Shown: in pieces, positions 1 to 8,806 of the stretch | Numbering within the stretch: the first letter of the stretch is position 1 | How the letters are laid out: each line of letters starts with the position of its first letter | Assembly (NCBI RefSeq): GCF_036699995.1 | Contig: NZ_CP144906.1 | Span: forward strand, 1,178,001-1,242,000 | Length of the DNA stretch: 64,000 bases | Reading direction: 5' to 3' | Source of the DNA: Clostridium beijerinckii | GTDB taxonomy: Bacteria > Bacillota > Clostridia > Clostridiales > Clostridiaceae | Program-made: the position numbers and the translations under genes | Notes under the pieces: generated by a model | Databases searched by the model: none | What the model saw: the letters and a program-made list of their open reading frames with translations, nothing else | What the model was told of the DNA's origin: nothing

Positions 1-234
1 AATGAATTTGTTAAAAAGTATGATATAGATTTAAACGATAGTTATGCATATGGAGATACAGCAGGCGATTATACTATGTTTAAAAATGTAAAACATCCTT
101 ATTGTATGAATCCAACTAAGGAACTTTTGCAAAAAGTATTGAAAGATCGAGAATTAATAAAAAGAGTGAATGTTGTTGTTGAAAGAAAGGATGTAATATA
201 CAATTTGGACATTGAGGATATACAATTCTTATAG
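1..234 (+). CDS. HAD-family hydrolase, C-terminal part (5' end outside window)
   Basis: The frame is open from base 1 to a TAG at 232-234 and gives 77 residues. It contains GDTAGDYTMF near residue 18, which fits the motif of HAD-superfamily phosphatases in which the acidic residues hold Mg2+; the following HPYCMNPTKEL resembles the tail of subfamily IB (phosphoserine-phosphatase-like) members. The substrate cannot be told from this fragment. The next gene begins 14 bases later, so the two are probably cotranscribed. The assignment rests on this one motif and the tail. Confidence 0.7.
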   Translation, partial: NEFVKKYDIDLNDSYAYGDTAGDYTMFKNVKHPYCMNPTKELLQKVLKDRELIKRVNVVVERKDVIYNLDIEDIQFL

Positions 235-248
235 AAAAGAGTGATACT

Positions 249-1007
249 GTGATTATTCGTGAAAATAAGGTGAAGGTTGAAGAATATAGTGAAGAATTTA
301 TGATGAAGTCTCAAGATAAAGAATATACACCAGAAGAAATTATCTTCTTTGATTTAGAGCATTATGTATATAAGAAGCCTAAGTGTATTGGAGTATTTGG
401 GGCATGTGAGTATGATAAGAAAAATAATAATATTCTAGTAACCCAATATATGATTGAAGATAGAGATGAGGCGACACATATACTGTATCTCGCTAAAGAA
501 TATTTTATAAAGATGAAACAAAAAGGAAAAAAGGCCATTATCACTTTTTCAGGGAATAATGATTTTTCAGTTATTAATTATCTTTTCAAAGAAAATAATA
601 TATATTATAATTTTAGTGAAGAATTTGATTCGATTGATATCCAAAAGGAATATGAAAAGAATAAAAAATTGTCTATTGGGCTTAAAAAGTTAGAAAAAGT
701 TTTTGATATTGTAAGAGAGGGAGAGGTAATCAGCGGATCTAATTTAGCTAAAACTTTTCACAAAGTTATGAAGGATAAAAGCTATTTCAAAAGAATGCCA
801 GAAGAGAAAATTGAAAAAATTCTTCTTTATAATGAGCAGGATGTTATAAATTTATATTATATATATGTAAACTGGAAAAAATATATTTATGAAGATATTG
901 AAGATATTATCGAAGAAGCTATCGCTGAAGATGAAGTTGAAGATTTAGAAAATTTAGAAGAAGAATATGATATTCAAGAAAATTCATTGAATAATAATTC
1001 TAATTAA
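249..1007 (+). CDS. RNase H-like (DEDDy, YprB-type) exonuclease-domain protein
   Basis: 252 residues. FFDLEHY near residue 33 supplies an acidic D-x-E pair (D35, E37), FSGNNDFSVINYL is the second conserved block, and YNEQDVINL (Y194, D198) matches the Y-x3-D motif III of DEDDy 3'-5' exonucleases of the RNase_H_2 family. The last 45 residues are a highly acidic tail (EDIEDIIEEAIAEDEVEDLE). The start is a GTG with a weak ribosome site; an ATG at 299 is an alternative that would still keep the first catalytic pair. A nuclease role on DNA or RNA is inferred from the family. It probably shares a transcript with the upstream HAD gene and ends at the hairpin at 1122. Confidence 0.75.
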   Translation: MIIRENKVKVEEYSEEFMMKSQDKEYTPEEIIFFDLEHYVYKKPKCIGVFGACEYDKKNNNILVTQYMIEDRDEATHILYLAKEYFIKMKQKGKKAIITFSGNNDFSVINYLFKENNIYYNFSEEFDSIDIQKEYEKNKKLSIGLKKLEKVFDIVREGEVISGSNLAKTFHKVMKDKSYFKRMPEEKIEKILLYNEQDVINLYYIYVNWKKYIYEDIEDIIEEAIAEDEVEDLENLEEEYDIQENSLNNNSN

Positions 1008-1121
1008 TGACTGCAAAATAAATAAAATAGAAATAAATAATTTAGAAATAATTAAATTTTATTTCTGATTTTTAAATGACTCCAAGTTTTTGGGGTCTAT
1101 TTTAATGCTTTAAGAATAGCT

Positions 1122-1154
1122 AGGATGCTTTTAATATAATGAAGCATCCTTTTT
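1122..1154 (+). terminator. Rho-independent terminator
   Basis: AGGATGCTT and AAGCATCCT form a perfect 9-bp stem with an 11-base loop, followed by TTTTAT. It closes the exonuclease-like gene. It lies just past the 3' end of the convergent lipoprotein gene and may stop that transcript too, though the T-run on that side is poor. Confidence 0.8.
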
Positions 1155-1162
1155 ATGTTGAG

Positions 1163-2044
1163 TTATTTTTTTGATATGTTAGAGCCGTCTGAGCAAATGA
1201 CGATGGTTCCATCTTTATCTGTTCTATAAGTTTTTATATTGTTTTCATCTAATAATTTTGTAGTAATAGCATCAGGATGATTGTATATATTATCTTTACC
1301 TACAGATATAACTGCTATTGAAGGATTAACTTTTTTTAGAAAGTCTTTACTAGTAGAAGTTGAGGATCCGTGATGTCCCACTTTAAGCACATCTGCGCTG
1401 ATATCTTCATTATTATTAAGAATTTCTTTTTCTACTTCCTTTTCGGCGTCACCAGTAAATAAAAAAGAAGTGTTACCATATTGAATTTTTATTACAGGAG
1501 AGTAGTTGTTTAAATTATCATAAAAATCCTTATTAGGAGAGAAGACATTTATTTTAGTATTTTCACCTAAGTCAATAGAATTACTATTGTTTTTCAATAC
1601 ATGTACCTTTAAATTCTTATTTTTTAAAGCATCTACCATGTCCTCAAAGCTTTTTGTAGTAGATTCAACTTTTGGAGAATAGAAAGTTCCTATACTATAA
1701 GTTTTTATTATATCATCCATATTACCAATATGGTCTTCATGTGGATGAGTTGCAATTACATAATCTAATTTATTTAAGTTTAGCCCTGATAAATAGTTAA
1801 AAAGTTTTCTTCTATCAGATTTAGGCCCAGAATCTATTAAAAGATTTTTGTTATTTACTTGAACGAGAATGCAATCGCCTTGGCCTACATCTATATAATG
1901 AACGAACATCTTGTTTATATCAGCGTTATTGGCTTTATTTGAATTGAATTTTGTAAGGCCACAACTTACTATGGAAAATGAAAATAATAGAATTGCAAGA
2001 AAAGTTAATAAATATTTTTTTACATTATACTTATTTTTGTTCAT
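1163..2044 (-). CDS. Secreted metallo-beta-lactamase-fold lipoprotein (ComEC/Rec2 MBL-like)
   Basis: 293 residues. The N-terminus is a lipoprotein signal with lipobox IVSC (C28), so the protein is probably anchored outside the membrane. The metallo-beta-lactamase fold is shown by HYIDVGQGDCILV, LLIDSG, THPHEDHIG (metal ligands), LFTGDAEKE and VGHHGSSTSTS. This order matches the soluble C-terminal domain of ComEC/Rec2 proteins and their free-standing relatives, which in ComEC is proposed to degrade DNA. There are no ComEC membrane channel segments, so this is not ComEC itself. The start has an AGGAGA-like site in the upstream CAAGGAGACAAC. Single-gene unit. Confidence 0.85.
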   Translation of the reverse strand: MNKNKYNVKKYLLTFLAILLFSFSIVSCGLTKFNSNKANNADINKMFVHYIDVGQGDCILVQVNNKNLLIDSGPKSDRRKLFNYLSGLNLNKLDYVIATHPHEDHIGNMDDIIKTYSIGTFYSPKVESTTKSFEDMVDALKNKNLKVHVLKNNSNSIDLGENTKINVFSPNKDFYDNLNNYSPVIKIQYGNTSFLFTGDAEKEVEKEILNNNEDISADVLKVGHHGSSTSTSKDFLKKVNPSIAVISVGKDNIYNHPDAITTKLLDENNIKTYRTDKDGTIVICSDGSNISKK

Positions 2045-2441
2045 AAAAAAGTTGTCTCCTTGATTACATAGTTTTAATATAATTCTACCATTTAAGGAAA
2101 TGTAATGGAAACAAAATTATTCTAAATGCAAGCAAAAGAAAAATAAAAAGTTAAAATAAAACACGAACAAAATTGTAAAAAGACGATATAATATTCATAT
2201 AATGAGCTTTCTGAGCTTTTTTATAGCATAGTCAGATAGGGGTGGAGGAATTAACTTTGTTGAATTTTAATTTAAGAAATTTCTTATGAACTCGAGTTAT
2301 TTTTAGATGAAAAAAACTTTAAAATGAAAAATGCAAAGGTTGAATATTGCAAAAAGTATGATATAATTATTTCAATATGTGGAATTTGAAAAGAAAAATG
2401 CAATATTTAAATATGAAAAAATTCATATGGGGGGCCATGAA
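2045..2441. other. Intergenic region between divergent genes
   Basis: About 400 bases, AT-rich. It holds the promoter at 2340-2367 for the rightward gene and the start region of the leftward lipoprotein gene. No open frame with a ribosome site and no clear repeat was seen. Confidence 0.6.
2340..2367 (+). promoter_or_regulatory. Promoter (sigma-A type)
   Basis: TTGAAT at 2340-2345 and TATAAT at 2362-2367 are separated by 16 bases. Transcription would begin near 2374, giving a leader of about 70 bases before the ATG at 2442. Confidence 0.65.
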
Positions 2442-4193
2442 ATGAAGAAAGAATTTTCTATGAGTAATGACAAAGTGATGATAAACTTTACAGCAAAGTA
2501 CTGTAATAGCTTTGAGGCTATACTAGAAAGTGATGGATTTAGACGAATTTTAGAAGTTTATCTAAGAAGAGCTAAAAAGAAAAATTCAGTAGCATACAGA
2601 TATTTAAGTAAGACATTAGATACAGATAGTCTTATAGATATTAGGAGAGATTTAACTGTAGTAATAAAATATTTAACAGTTATGAGTGTTGAGGAAATTA
2701 TAGAGATTAGTGACTCATATTCGAAACTATTAGAGGATAGGGACAAGTTTGTAGTATTTATAGAAGATTTCTATTTATTTTGGAGAAAGCTTGAAAGATA
2801 TACAATAGTTCATAGATATAAGGTTCAACAAGGCCTTGCAGCAGTTAGTTTTACAGAAGCAAATGCTAACTTTTCTACATTAATTCTAAGTTTGTACAGA
2901 AAAATTGAACAGCATGTTGCAGGATATCAGCCAAAAGTTTATAGACAAATACCAGCTGGTGGAAATGCCTGCATAATGATTCATGAAATGGAATGGGTAA
3001 GACCAAATGGATATGAAGTTTTAGAGGAAGTACCATTTATTGATCATATACTTTTAGAAACACCATTTATAACTTATCCTAAAAAGAATACAAGAGATGG
3101 AATGTTCACAGAGATAAAATATAACCCATTAAAGTATGCACAAATAAATAAAGAGCATTGGTTTTGTTATCCAGCTAAGATAGGCGGGTTACTTACTTTT
3201 ATTTATTTCCATAGAGATTTTATGGAACATGGAATAACTTTATGTAATCTGTTCGAGATGGCTAGAAGTGAAGAAACAAGGGGAAGAAAGCCAGACATTA
3301 TTTATGTATATGGAGCTAAAGATAACGATGAAGATCTAAAAACAGTGTTCTTTGATGATGTTCAAAATGATATAATGCTTGGATATGTAAATCATTCAGA
3401 AAAGATAGATTATTTTGGGTATATAAAGAAGATGACATTAACATTATACAACTTAATAATGATAAAGAGAGGATATTTGCCAATACATGGTTCAATGGTG
3501 AATATTATTTTAAAAAGCGGAGATGAAGCTAATGTTGTTATCATGGGAGATAGCGGAGCTGGTAAATCTGAAAGTTTAGAAGCTTTTCGTAGTTTAAGCG
3601 AAGATTATATTTCAGATATGACTATTATCTTTGATGATATGGGAACTTTTAAAATAGAGGATGGATTAATTAATGGATATGGAACTGAGATTGGTGCATT
3701 TGTCCGATTAGATGACTTAGATCAAGGATACGCCTTTAAAGAAATGGATAGAAGTATATTTATGAATCCGGATAAGGTCAATGCTAGACTTGTAGTACCA
3801 GTAGCATCATATAAGGAAATATCAAAGGGACATCCAATAGACTTTTTCTTCTATGCTAATAACTACGACGGCGTTAATGAAGGAGAAAAATATTTAGATT
3901 ACTTTAAAACTCCAGAGGAAGCCATTAAAGTATTTAAAGCAGGTGCTAGAATGGCGAAGGGAACAACAACGGAGAAGGGCTTAGTAGAGTCATTTTTTGC
4001 AAATCCATTTGGGCCAGCGCAAAAGCAGGATGAAACAAATATTCTTATAGAAAAATATTTTAATACAATGTTTGAAAATGGACAAGTAAAAGTTGGACAA
4101 ATTAGAACTTGTTTAGGTGTAAAAGGGCAAGAAAAAAATGGGCCAAGAAATGCAGCTATAGAATTATTCGATGAAATTAAAAAGATGAAATAA
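2442..4193 (+). CDS. HPr-kinase/PEPCK-like P-loop protein, function unknown
   Basis: 583 residues from the ATG at 2442, which has a GGGGGG run 6-12 bases upstream; a longer frame starting at 2379 lacks such a site. The C-terminal third carries IHGSMVNI followed by MGDSGAGKSE (G369-E377), very close to the GDSGxGKSE nucleotide loop of HPr kinase/phosphorylase, and then IIFDDMGTF, which resembles the second acidic motif of the HPrK/PEPCK fold. The first 350 residues are not recognised. Clostridial homologues are sometimes called phosphoenolpyruvate carboxykinase, but the length and motifs argue for a separate ATP-using family. A phosphotransfer role is inference. It is transcribed alone. Confidence 0.65.
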   Translation: MKKEFSMSNDKVMINFTAKYCNSFEAILESDGFRRILEVYLRRAKKKNSVAYRYLSKTLDTDSLIDIRRDLTVVIKYLTVMSVEEIIEISDSYSKLLEDRDKFVVFIEDFYLFWRKLERYTIVHRYKVQQGLAAVSFTEANANFSTLILSLYRKIEQHVAGYQPKVYRQIPAGGNACIMIHEMEWVRPNGYEVLEEVPFIDHILLETPFITYPKKNTRDGMFTEIKYNPLKYAQINKEHWFCYPAKIGGLLTFIYFHRDFMEHGITLCNLFEMARSEETRGRKPDIIYVYGAKDNDEDLKTVFFDDVQNDIMLGYVNHSEKIDYFGYIKKMTLTLYNLIMIKRGYLPIHGSMVNIILKSGDEANVVIMGDSGAGKSESLEAFRSLSEDYISDMTIIFDDMGTFKIEDGLINGYGTEIGAFVRLDDLDQGYAFKEMDRSIFMNPDKVNARLVVPVASYKEISKGHPIDFFFYANNYDGVNEGEKYLDYFKTPEEAIKVFKAGARMAKGTTTEKGLVESFFANPFGPAQKQDETNILIEKYFNTMFENGQVKVGQIRTCLGVKGQEKNGPRNAAIELFDEIKKMK

Positions 4194-4199
4194 GTATTA

Positions 4200-4360
4200 A
4201 GGCACAATCAAATAAATAAAAAGTCCATTTGCCAGCCTATTTCCCCTTATGCTACGTTGGAAAATCGACCTAATAGACCCGCTATGAGGGCAATTTGTCG
4301 CATTGCCTAATGAAAAATATCCATGGCAACTTTGGACTTATTATTTATTTTCATGTGCCT
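4200..4360. repeat. 161-bp element with 37-bp inverted ends
   Basis: The first 37 bases, starting AGGCACAATC, are the reverse complement of the last 39, ending CATGTGCCT, with few mismatches. Both arms contain AAATAAATA, AAGTCCA and TTGCCA cores. The middle 85 bases are much less AT-rich than the surroundings (CTACGTTGG, GACCCGCTATGAGGGC). This is what a small non-autonomous mobile element or a transcribed hairpin looks like. No open frame fits inside and no second copy lies in this window. Confidence 0.7.
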
Positions 4361-4361
4361 A

Positions 4362-4400
4362 AAAGAGATTAAGGTAAAGCATTTACCTTAATCTCTTTTT
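4362..4400. terminator. Bidirectional terminator
   Basis: A 17-bp stem (4362-4378 against 4382-4398) around GCA, with a T-run on the + side and TCTCTTTT on the - side. It overlaps the stop codon of the leftward membrane gene and closes the convergent pair. Confidence 0.8.
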
Positions 4401-5146
4401 AATTTATCTCTTAAAGCCTTAAAAATATTTAAAGATCTATAAGAAATACTTGAAAAGTTTTGTCTTGATTGTCTATTATATAAATTCATTTTTAGCTTAC
4501 TGAAAAATGATTCAAAGTGTCTAATCCTACCAACAGCTTTTTCTTTTGTAAAATTCAATAATGAACTTGGTTTATCAAATAAAAAATTAGCTGGCACAAA
4601 TTGAAATGCAAAAGACATTTTTTCAAATTGCATTAAAGAAGCTATAGTTAAACTAAAATCAATAAGATAATAAATAATAATAAAGAAAATAAATACCTCA
4701 CCAAGTGTTTTGGGAATATTATTGATTATGTTTACCACTATAGGATGTATTATCTTAATTATGCCTACCTCACCAACTCCCCAGAGTAGAGAATAAAGTA
4801 AACAAACACGACCATGTATATTAAATGGATCGTCAGTATAATCCCACCACTTTGTCTTAAATGCTTTTTCTAATACAAAACCAGTAATATATTCTAAGAC
4901 TGTTGTAAAGAAACAGGCTAAGAAGAATAAGGCGAAAATATTATGTTTGTAGTTATCAAGAAAGACTACAAGAAATAAGACACCGAATCCATATATAGGA
5001 CAAAAGGGACCATATAAAAATCCTCTATTAACAAACCTACGTTCATTTTTGAAATAATACAAGACTTCGAGGCACCAGCCAGCAAATGAATAGAATACAA
5101 AAAAATATATTAAATTATAAAAATTAAAATTTAATACTGTACGCAA
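4388..5146 (-). CDS. Putative ABC-transporter type IV / CmpB-like membrane protein
   Basis: 252 residues with about five hydrophobic segments. FYSFAGWCLEVLYY near residue 17 and FVNRGFLYGPFCPIYG near residue 38 are the signature of the small clostridial membrane family often labelled putative ABC-transporter type IV (PF06541). No ATPase partner is nearby, so the transport label is weak. The C-terminal 60 residues are basic and probably cytoplasmic. The start is TTG with GGAGG 11 bases upstream; no ATG fits better. Confidence 0.75.
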   Translation of the reverse strand: MRTVLNFNFYNLIYFFVFYSFAGWCLEVLYYFKNERRFVNRGFLYGPFCPIYGFGVLFLVVFLDNYKHNIFALFFLACFFTTVLEYITGFVLEKAFKTKWWDYTDDPFNIHGRVCLLYSLLWGVGEVGIIKIIHPIVVNIINNIPKTLGEVFIFFIIIYYLIDFSLTIASLMQFEKMSFAFQFVPANFLFDKPSSLLNFTKEKAVGRIRHFESFFSKLKMNLYNRQSRQNFSSISYRSLNIFKALRDKLKRD

Positions 5147-5365
5147 ATGTATACTAACCTCCTAGTAAAATATAAGTATTAATAATTTATTCCATTATAT
5201 ATCAAAACATAGCTAAAGAAATATTAATTTTACATTAAAAATTTCTTATCACTATGTATAAAGCTTAAGTATAAATAAATATTATATTGAGATTAGCAGC
5301 GATAGAATTAGCGTTTAAGTCATTTTTATTTTAACAAATATAATATTAATATTTATTATGCTGCA

Positions 5366-5566
5366 TTATACTCTAGATCTTTCTTGAACGAAAAAAGAGA
5401 TAGAATATAAACTAGCAATTCCAACTAAACAATAAATTATTGTAGATAACATTGAAAAACTTCCAAAAAGGAAATCTACTAAGTTAAATCTAAAAAAACC
5501 TATTAAGCCCCAATTAATGCCGCCTATAATTATAAGGGCAAGTGAAATTGAATTTAAAATTTTCAT
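5366..5566 (-). CDS. DUF378 (YuzA-like) small membrane protein
   Basis: 66 residues from the ATG at 5566, which has AAGGAG 10 bases upstream. A GTG at 5575 in frame sits one base from that site and is unlikely. The sequence has two membrane helices and IIGGINWGLIGFF, the hallmark of the DUF378 family. Function unknown in the family. Monocistronic by its surroundings. Confidence 0.8.
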   Translation of the reverse strand: MKILNSISLALIIIGGINWGLIGFFRFNLVDFLFGSFSMLSTIIYCLVGIASLYSISFFVQERSRV

Positions 5567-5640
5567 AAAAAACACACTCCTTATTATAAGATACCTTTAG
5601 TATGTATATAAAAATGTGTTTTTATTCTATTTTTTTATAA

Positions 5641-6111
5641 TTATTCTAATGATATATTTCTGTCTATAGGTTGAGATAGAGAAATAAACGTATCAGTTCT
5701 TTGTACTCCATCAATGTTATTTATCTTGTTAAGTAAAACATTCTGCAAATCTAAAATATTAGCACATACAACTTTAGCAAACATAGAATAATCACCAGTA
5801 GTTAAATGCAATTCAACTACTTCCTTTATGTTTGACATTTGGTCAAATACATAGTTAAAAGAAGATGTTTTATCAACATAGATACCTACAAAACAACATA
5901 CATCGTATCCTAGCTTAGGAAGGTTTAAAATTATTCTAGAACCTTTTATTATTCCTAGATCTTCCATTTTCTTCATTCTTACATGAATAGTACCACCGCT
6001 TACGTGGCATATTCTGGCAATCTCCAAGTAAGGAGTTCTACAATCTTTTATTAATAAGTCAAGTATTTGTAAATCTAATTCATCTAAATGATTATTTGAA
6101 ATTAAATTCAT
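5641..6111 (-). CDS. Lrp/AsnC-family transcriptional regulator
   Basis: 156 residues. An N-terminal winged helix-turn-helix begins with LDELDLQILDLLIKDCR and has the recognition region VSGGTIHVRMKKME; it is followed by the linker ILNLPKLGYDV and a C-terminal RAM (amino-acid-binding) domain containing TTGDYSMFAKV. The length is normal for the family. AGGTGA lies 4 bases before the ATG. Lrp proteins usually act as oligomers that respond to amino acids. The divergent neighbour at 6360 may be a target, but no site was recognised. Confidence 0.9.
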   Translation of the reverse strand: MNLISNNHLDELDLQILDLLIKDCRTPYLEIARICHVSGGTIHVRMKKMEDLGIIKGSRIILNLPKLGYDVCCFVGIYVDKTSSFNYVFDQMSNIKEVVELHLTTGDYSMFAKVVCANILDLQNVLLNKINNIDGVQRTDTFISLSQPIDRNISLE

Positions 6112-6359
6112 TATATCACCTCATATCTTTTATATCATATACTTTTTCTATTTTATCAAATATACGCGAATAATTAAAGATAAAACTATAAATTTGTTAA
6201 AAAAAAATTATAATATTGATATTTTAATAAAAATTATTACTTTTTGATTACAATGTATACTGATGAAATCAACACCAATTAAAAGGAATGCTTGATAATA
6301 GTTTATATATAAATTATCATTAACCATATAGACTTTTTTATAGGAGGATATGTGAGTAG

Positions 6360-6680
6360 ATGAATCTTTTTACATCAATTATTTTATTTGTAGTAATGCT
6401 TCTTGTTATATTTGTAGCTTATGCATTATGCAAAAAATTTATATTTGGTAAAGTGCGTATAAATAAGTGGATACCTTTAGCGATAGCTGCAGTATTATTT
6501 GCAGCCCAAATATTCGTAGGTGCATCAAATACTTATATTTCAAGTGGATTATCTATTTTTGCAGTTCTATTTTTCTTATGGTTCATGGATATTACACAAA
6601 GAGGCGGACTTAAGAAAAAAGAAAAGCAAATAGTGATTAAGCCAAAAGCTAAACCAAATAGAGTTAAAAAAAATAAATAG
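6360..6680 (+). CDS. Small membrane protein with basic tail, unknown
   Basis: 106 residues. Three hydrophobic helices (about residues 3-24, 39-56 and 63-77) are followed by a very basic tail (KKKEKQIVIKPKAKPN, then RVKKNK). I do not recognise a family. AGGAGG lies 12 bases upstream of the ATG; a GTG in between leads to a stop after three codons, so the ATG is the start. The gene is divergent from the Lrp regulator and ends at a long hairpin. Confidence 0.65.
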   Translation: MNLFTSIILFVVMLLVIFVAYALCKKFIFGKVRINKWIPLAIAAVLFAAQIFVGASNTYISSGLSIFAVLFFLWFMDITQRGGLKKKEKQIVIKPKAKPNRVKKNK

Positions 6681-6688
6681 AAACATAG

Positions 6689-6756
6689 AAAAGAAATAGA
6701 ATGTATGATTTATAACAATGTAAATGTTTTGAAATTATATATTCTATTTCTTTTTA
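6689..6756 (+). terminator. Long-loop terminator
   Basis: AAAAGAAATAGAAT (6689-6702) pairs with ATTCTATTTCTTTT (6741-6754) and is followed by more T. The loop of 38 bases is long, but the stem is perfect. Confidence 0.6.
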
Positions 6757-6776
6757 TATGAATTATTTTTTTAAGA

Positions 6777-6884
6777 ATATATATGCGTTGCAAAAAATCT
6801 TCATCATAATTCTAAAAATATTGCAAGAATTTTAGCTGTAATTGTGCATAGTGAATTATGAATTGCTAATTGCAACATATATAT
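6777..6884. repeat. TTGCAA-ended dispersed repeat, copy 1
   Basis: Begins ATATATGCGTTGCAA and ends TTGCAACATATATAT, with the internal marker TATTGCAAGAATTTTAGC followed by GTAATTGTGCATAGTGAATT. The same order recurs near 16907, 46681, 49988, 54787 (inverted) and 62314. Confidence 0.7.
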
Positions 6885-6903
6885 TTTAAGTATATAAACA
6901 ATA

Positions 6904-7914
6904 TTATTCTTGACCTCTAAAAATGGGAGAACTAATAGCGATTTTGTTATTATCCAGTGCTATCTTTATTACATACCACAACTCAGTTTTTAAGGGCTCG
7001 TGAGAATACAAGTATTTTACTTTATTTAAATTCAAGTTAGATATTTTTTTTATTATAGTCCCACCAGTAGATATTATATCAATTTCTAATATTTTGTGAT
7101 TAGGATCATGGGCAAAAATTGAAAATTGTAAATTATCATCTTCCATAGGTATAATATCGCCCATAAATTCATTATTTATTGTAAAGTACATAGTTAAAGT
7201 TCTGGATTCTGTTGAATAAGTGTGTCGTTTTCTAAAAGCGTCGACTAGAGACTGAGTTGTAAGCTCTTCTGCAATTATACATGTTAAATTTTCATCGTCA
7301 CCAAAGTTTAATCTATGATTATCCTGACCATTGATTGCGCCTAGTTTCCAGTTTTTATCGAGTAAATGGTAATAATATTTTTCATATCTTAAATACTTGT
7401 TTGGATAAGATCCATTTCCAACTTCTATTGAAGTTATTAGTTTATTTAAAATAGAGTTGTATTCTAAATATGTTATTGTTTTGTGGGGATGGTTAATTGA
7501 AATAAATGCATTAGGATTATTAAGCATCCATAAAACTAATAGTTGCATATTATTTACTGTTCCAGTAAAGAACCTGTTTGGATTTACTACATTAATGTCT
7601 CCAAACGGATTAGTTTTGCTTTCAAAACCAACCACAGCTAAAAAGTTTTCATGTTTTTTATTATAACGAACAGTTAAATATTTTAGCGCATCCCATCTAC
7701 TTAGCTCAGAGCTTTTTACTTTTATTGTTTTTGTTAAATGATTATTATGGTCTGTTAATATAAGGAAATTAAGGCCGTTATGTCGTGCATAATCAAATGC
7801 TTCAATTGGAGTTCCATGTCCAGTGGAAAAATTGCAATGGGCATGAGGAATTCCATAGTAAAAATTCAGATCATCTATATTAAGCTTATTTTTAGGTGAT
7901 TTTTTTTTCCCCAA
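6904..7914 (-). CDS. PHP-domain phosphoesterase-like protein
   Basis: 336 residues. Metal-binding motifs of the PHP superfamily are visible: PHAHCNFSTGHG near residue 23, LTDHNNHL near residue 54, VVGFESKTNP, SINHPHKT and NGQDNHR. The C-terminal 100 residues look like an added beta-rich domain (YFTINNEFMGDI). PHP proteins hydrolyse phosphoesters; the substrate is unknown here. The start is TTG at 7914 with AGAGGT 7-8 bases upstream; no in-frame ATG lies nearby. Monocistronic. Confidence 0.8.
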   Translation of the reverse strand: MGKKKSPKNKLNIDDLNFYYGIPHAHCNFSTGHGTPIEAFDYARHNGLNFLILTDHNNHLTKTIKVKSSELSRWDALKYLTVRYNKKHENFLAVVGFESKTNPFGDINVVNPNRFFTGTVNNMQLLVLWMLNNPNAFISINHPHKTITYLEYNSILNKLITSIEVGNGSYPNKYLRYEKYYYHLLDKNWKLGAINGQDNHRLNFGDDENLTCIIAEELTTQSLVDAFRKRHTYSTESRTLTMYFTINNEFMGDIIPMEDDNLQFSIFAHDPNHKILEIDIISTGGTIIKKISNLNLNKVKYLYSHEPLKTELWYVIKIALDNNKIAISSPIFRGQE

Positions 7915-7942
7915 AGTTATTACCTCTAAAAATTATTTATAG

Positions 7943-7990
7943 TATATATATATTGCAATGCACAATGCACAATTCACAATTAATAATTAA
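7943..7990. repeat. Partial TTGCAA-ended repeat
   Basis: TATATATATTGCAATGCACAA followed by tandem GCACAATTCACAATT matches, in inverted orientation, only the right end of the repeat described at 6777. The rest is missing. Confidence 0.5.
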
Positions 7991-8097
7991 TTATGGTTTA
8001 AATTATTATTTTATTTCGTATTTCTAAAGTGAGCAAAATAATGACAATAAGTGAATGTAATGTTAAAATAACCTTAGTGTTTAGTGAGGTGATTGTT

Positions 8098-8598
8098 ATG
8101 GTGAAAATTTATAAAGACAAAAAACCTGTTTTGGATAGCGATATTTATATTTCAGAAACTGCAGTAATTATTGGAGACGTAACACTTAAGAAAAATGCGA
8201 ATATATGGTTTGGTGCTGTTATAAGAGGTGATGAAGCATCAATAACTATAGGAGAAAATACAAACATCCAAGAAAATTGTGTGGTACATGTTGATTATGG
8301 ATATAATACAGTTATAGGAGATGGTTGTACTATAGGGCATGGCGCAATAATCCATGGATGCACCATTAAAAATAATGTTTTAGTAGGTATGGGATCAATA
8401 ATATTAAATGGAGCAAAAATAGGCAATAATACAATTATAGGAGCAGGAAGTCTAATAACTCAAAATAAAGAATTTGAAGATGGCGTTTTGATACTTGGAA
8501 ATCCAGCAAAAGTGATACGAAAGTTAACACAAGAAGAAATTGAAGGAATTAAGAAATCATATATAAGTTATCTGGAATTGAGTAAAGATTTCAAGTAA
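8098..8598 (+). CDS. Gamma carbonic anhydrase / LbH hexapeptide protein
   Basis: 166 residues from the ATG at 8098, which has GAGGTGA 5-11 bases upstream; a frame from 8029 adds 23 residues without a ribosome site. Repeated hexapeptides (IIGDVTLKKNANIWFGAVI, and later VLVGMGSIILNGAKIG) form a left-handed beta helix. VVHVDYG and IGHGAIIHG carry the three histidines that bind the metal in gamma carbonic anhydrases of the YrdA/PaaY type. Enzymatic activity in such short relatives varies. It stands alone between repeats. Confidence 0.85.
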   Translation: MVKIYKDKKPVLDSDIYISETAVIIGDVTLKKNANIWFGAVIRGDEASITIGENTNIQENCVVHVDYGYNTVIGDGCTIGHGAIIHGCTIKNNVLVGMGSIILNGAKIGNNTIIGAGSLITQNKEFEDGVLILGNPAKVIRKLTQEEIEGIKKSYISYLELSKDFK

Positions 8599-8806
8599 TT
8601 TAGATTTAACATGTTTTATATAAAGAAAAGATACAAGTTATTATCATATTGTGTAGTAATAAATTTATATTCAAGGTTCTAGTAATGTGAGTACCAAATT
8701 GAGGATAGCAATGTAGAAAGTTAATTTCAATATATAGAATGATCAAGAAAAGTAATAAAGAAGATAACATCGATTAAGATGTTATGATTAATGGAGGAAA
8801 TTAAAA

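Noticed and set aside
2195..2225. Terminator at GAGCTTTCTGAGCTTTTTT
   Set aside because: The two GAGCT parts are direct, not inverted, copies and form at most a very short stem.
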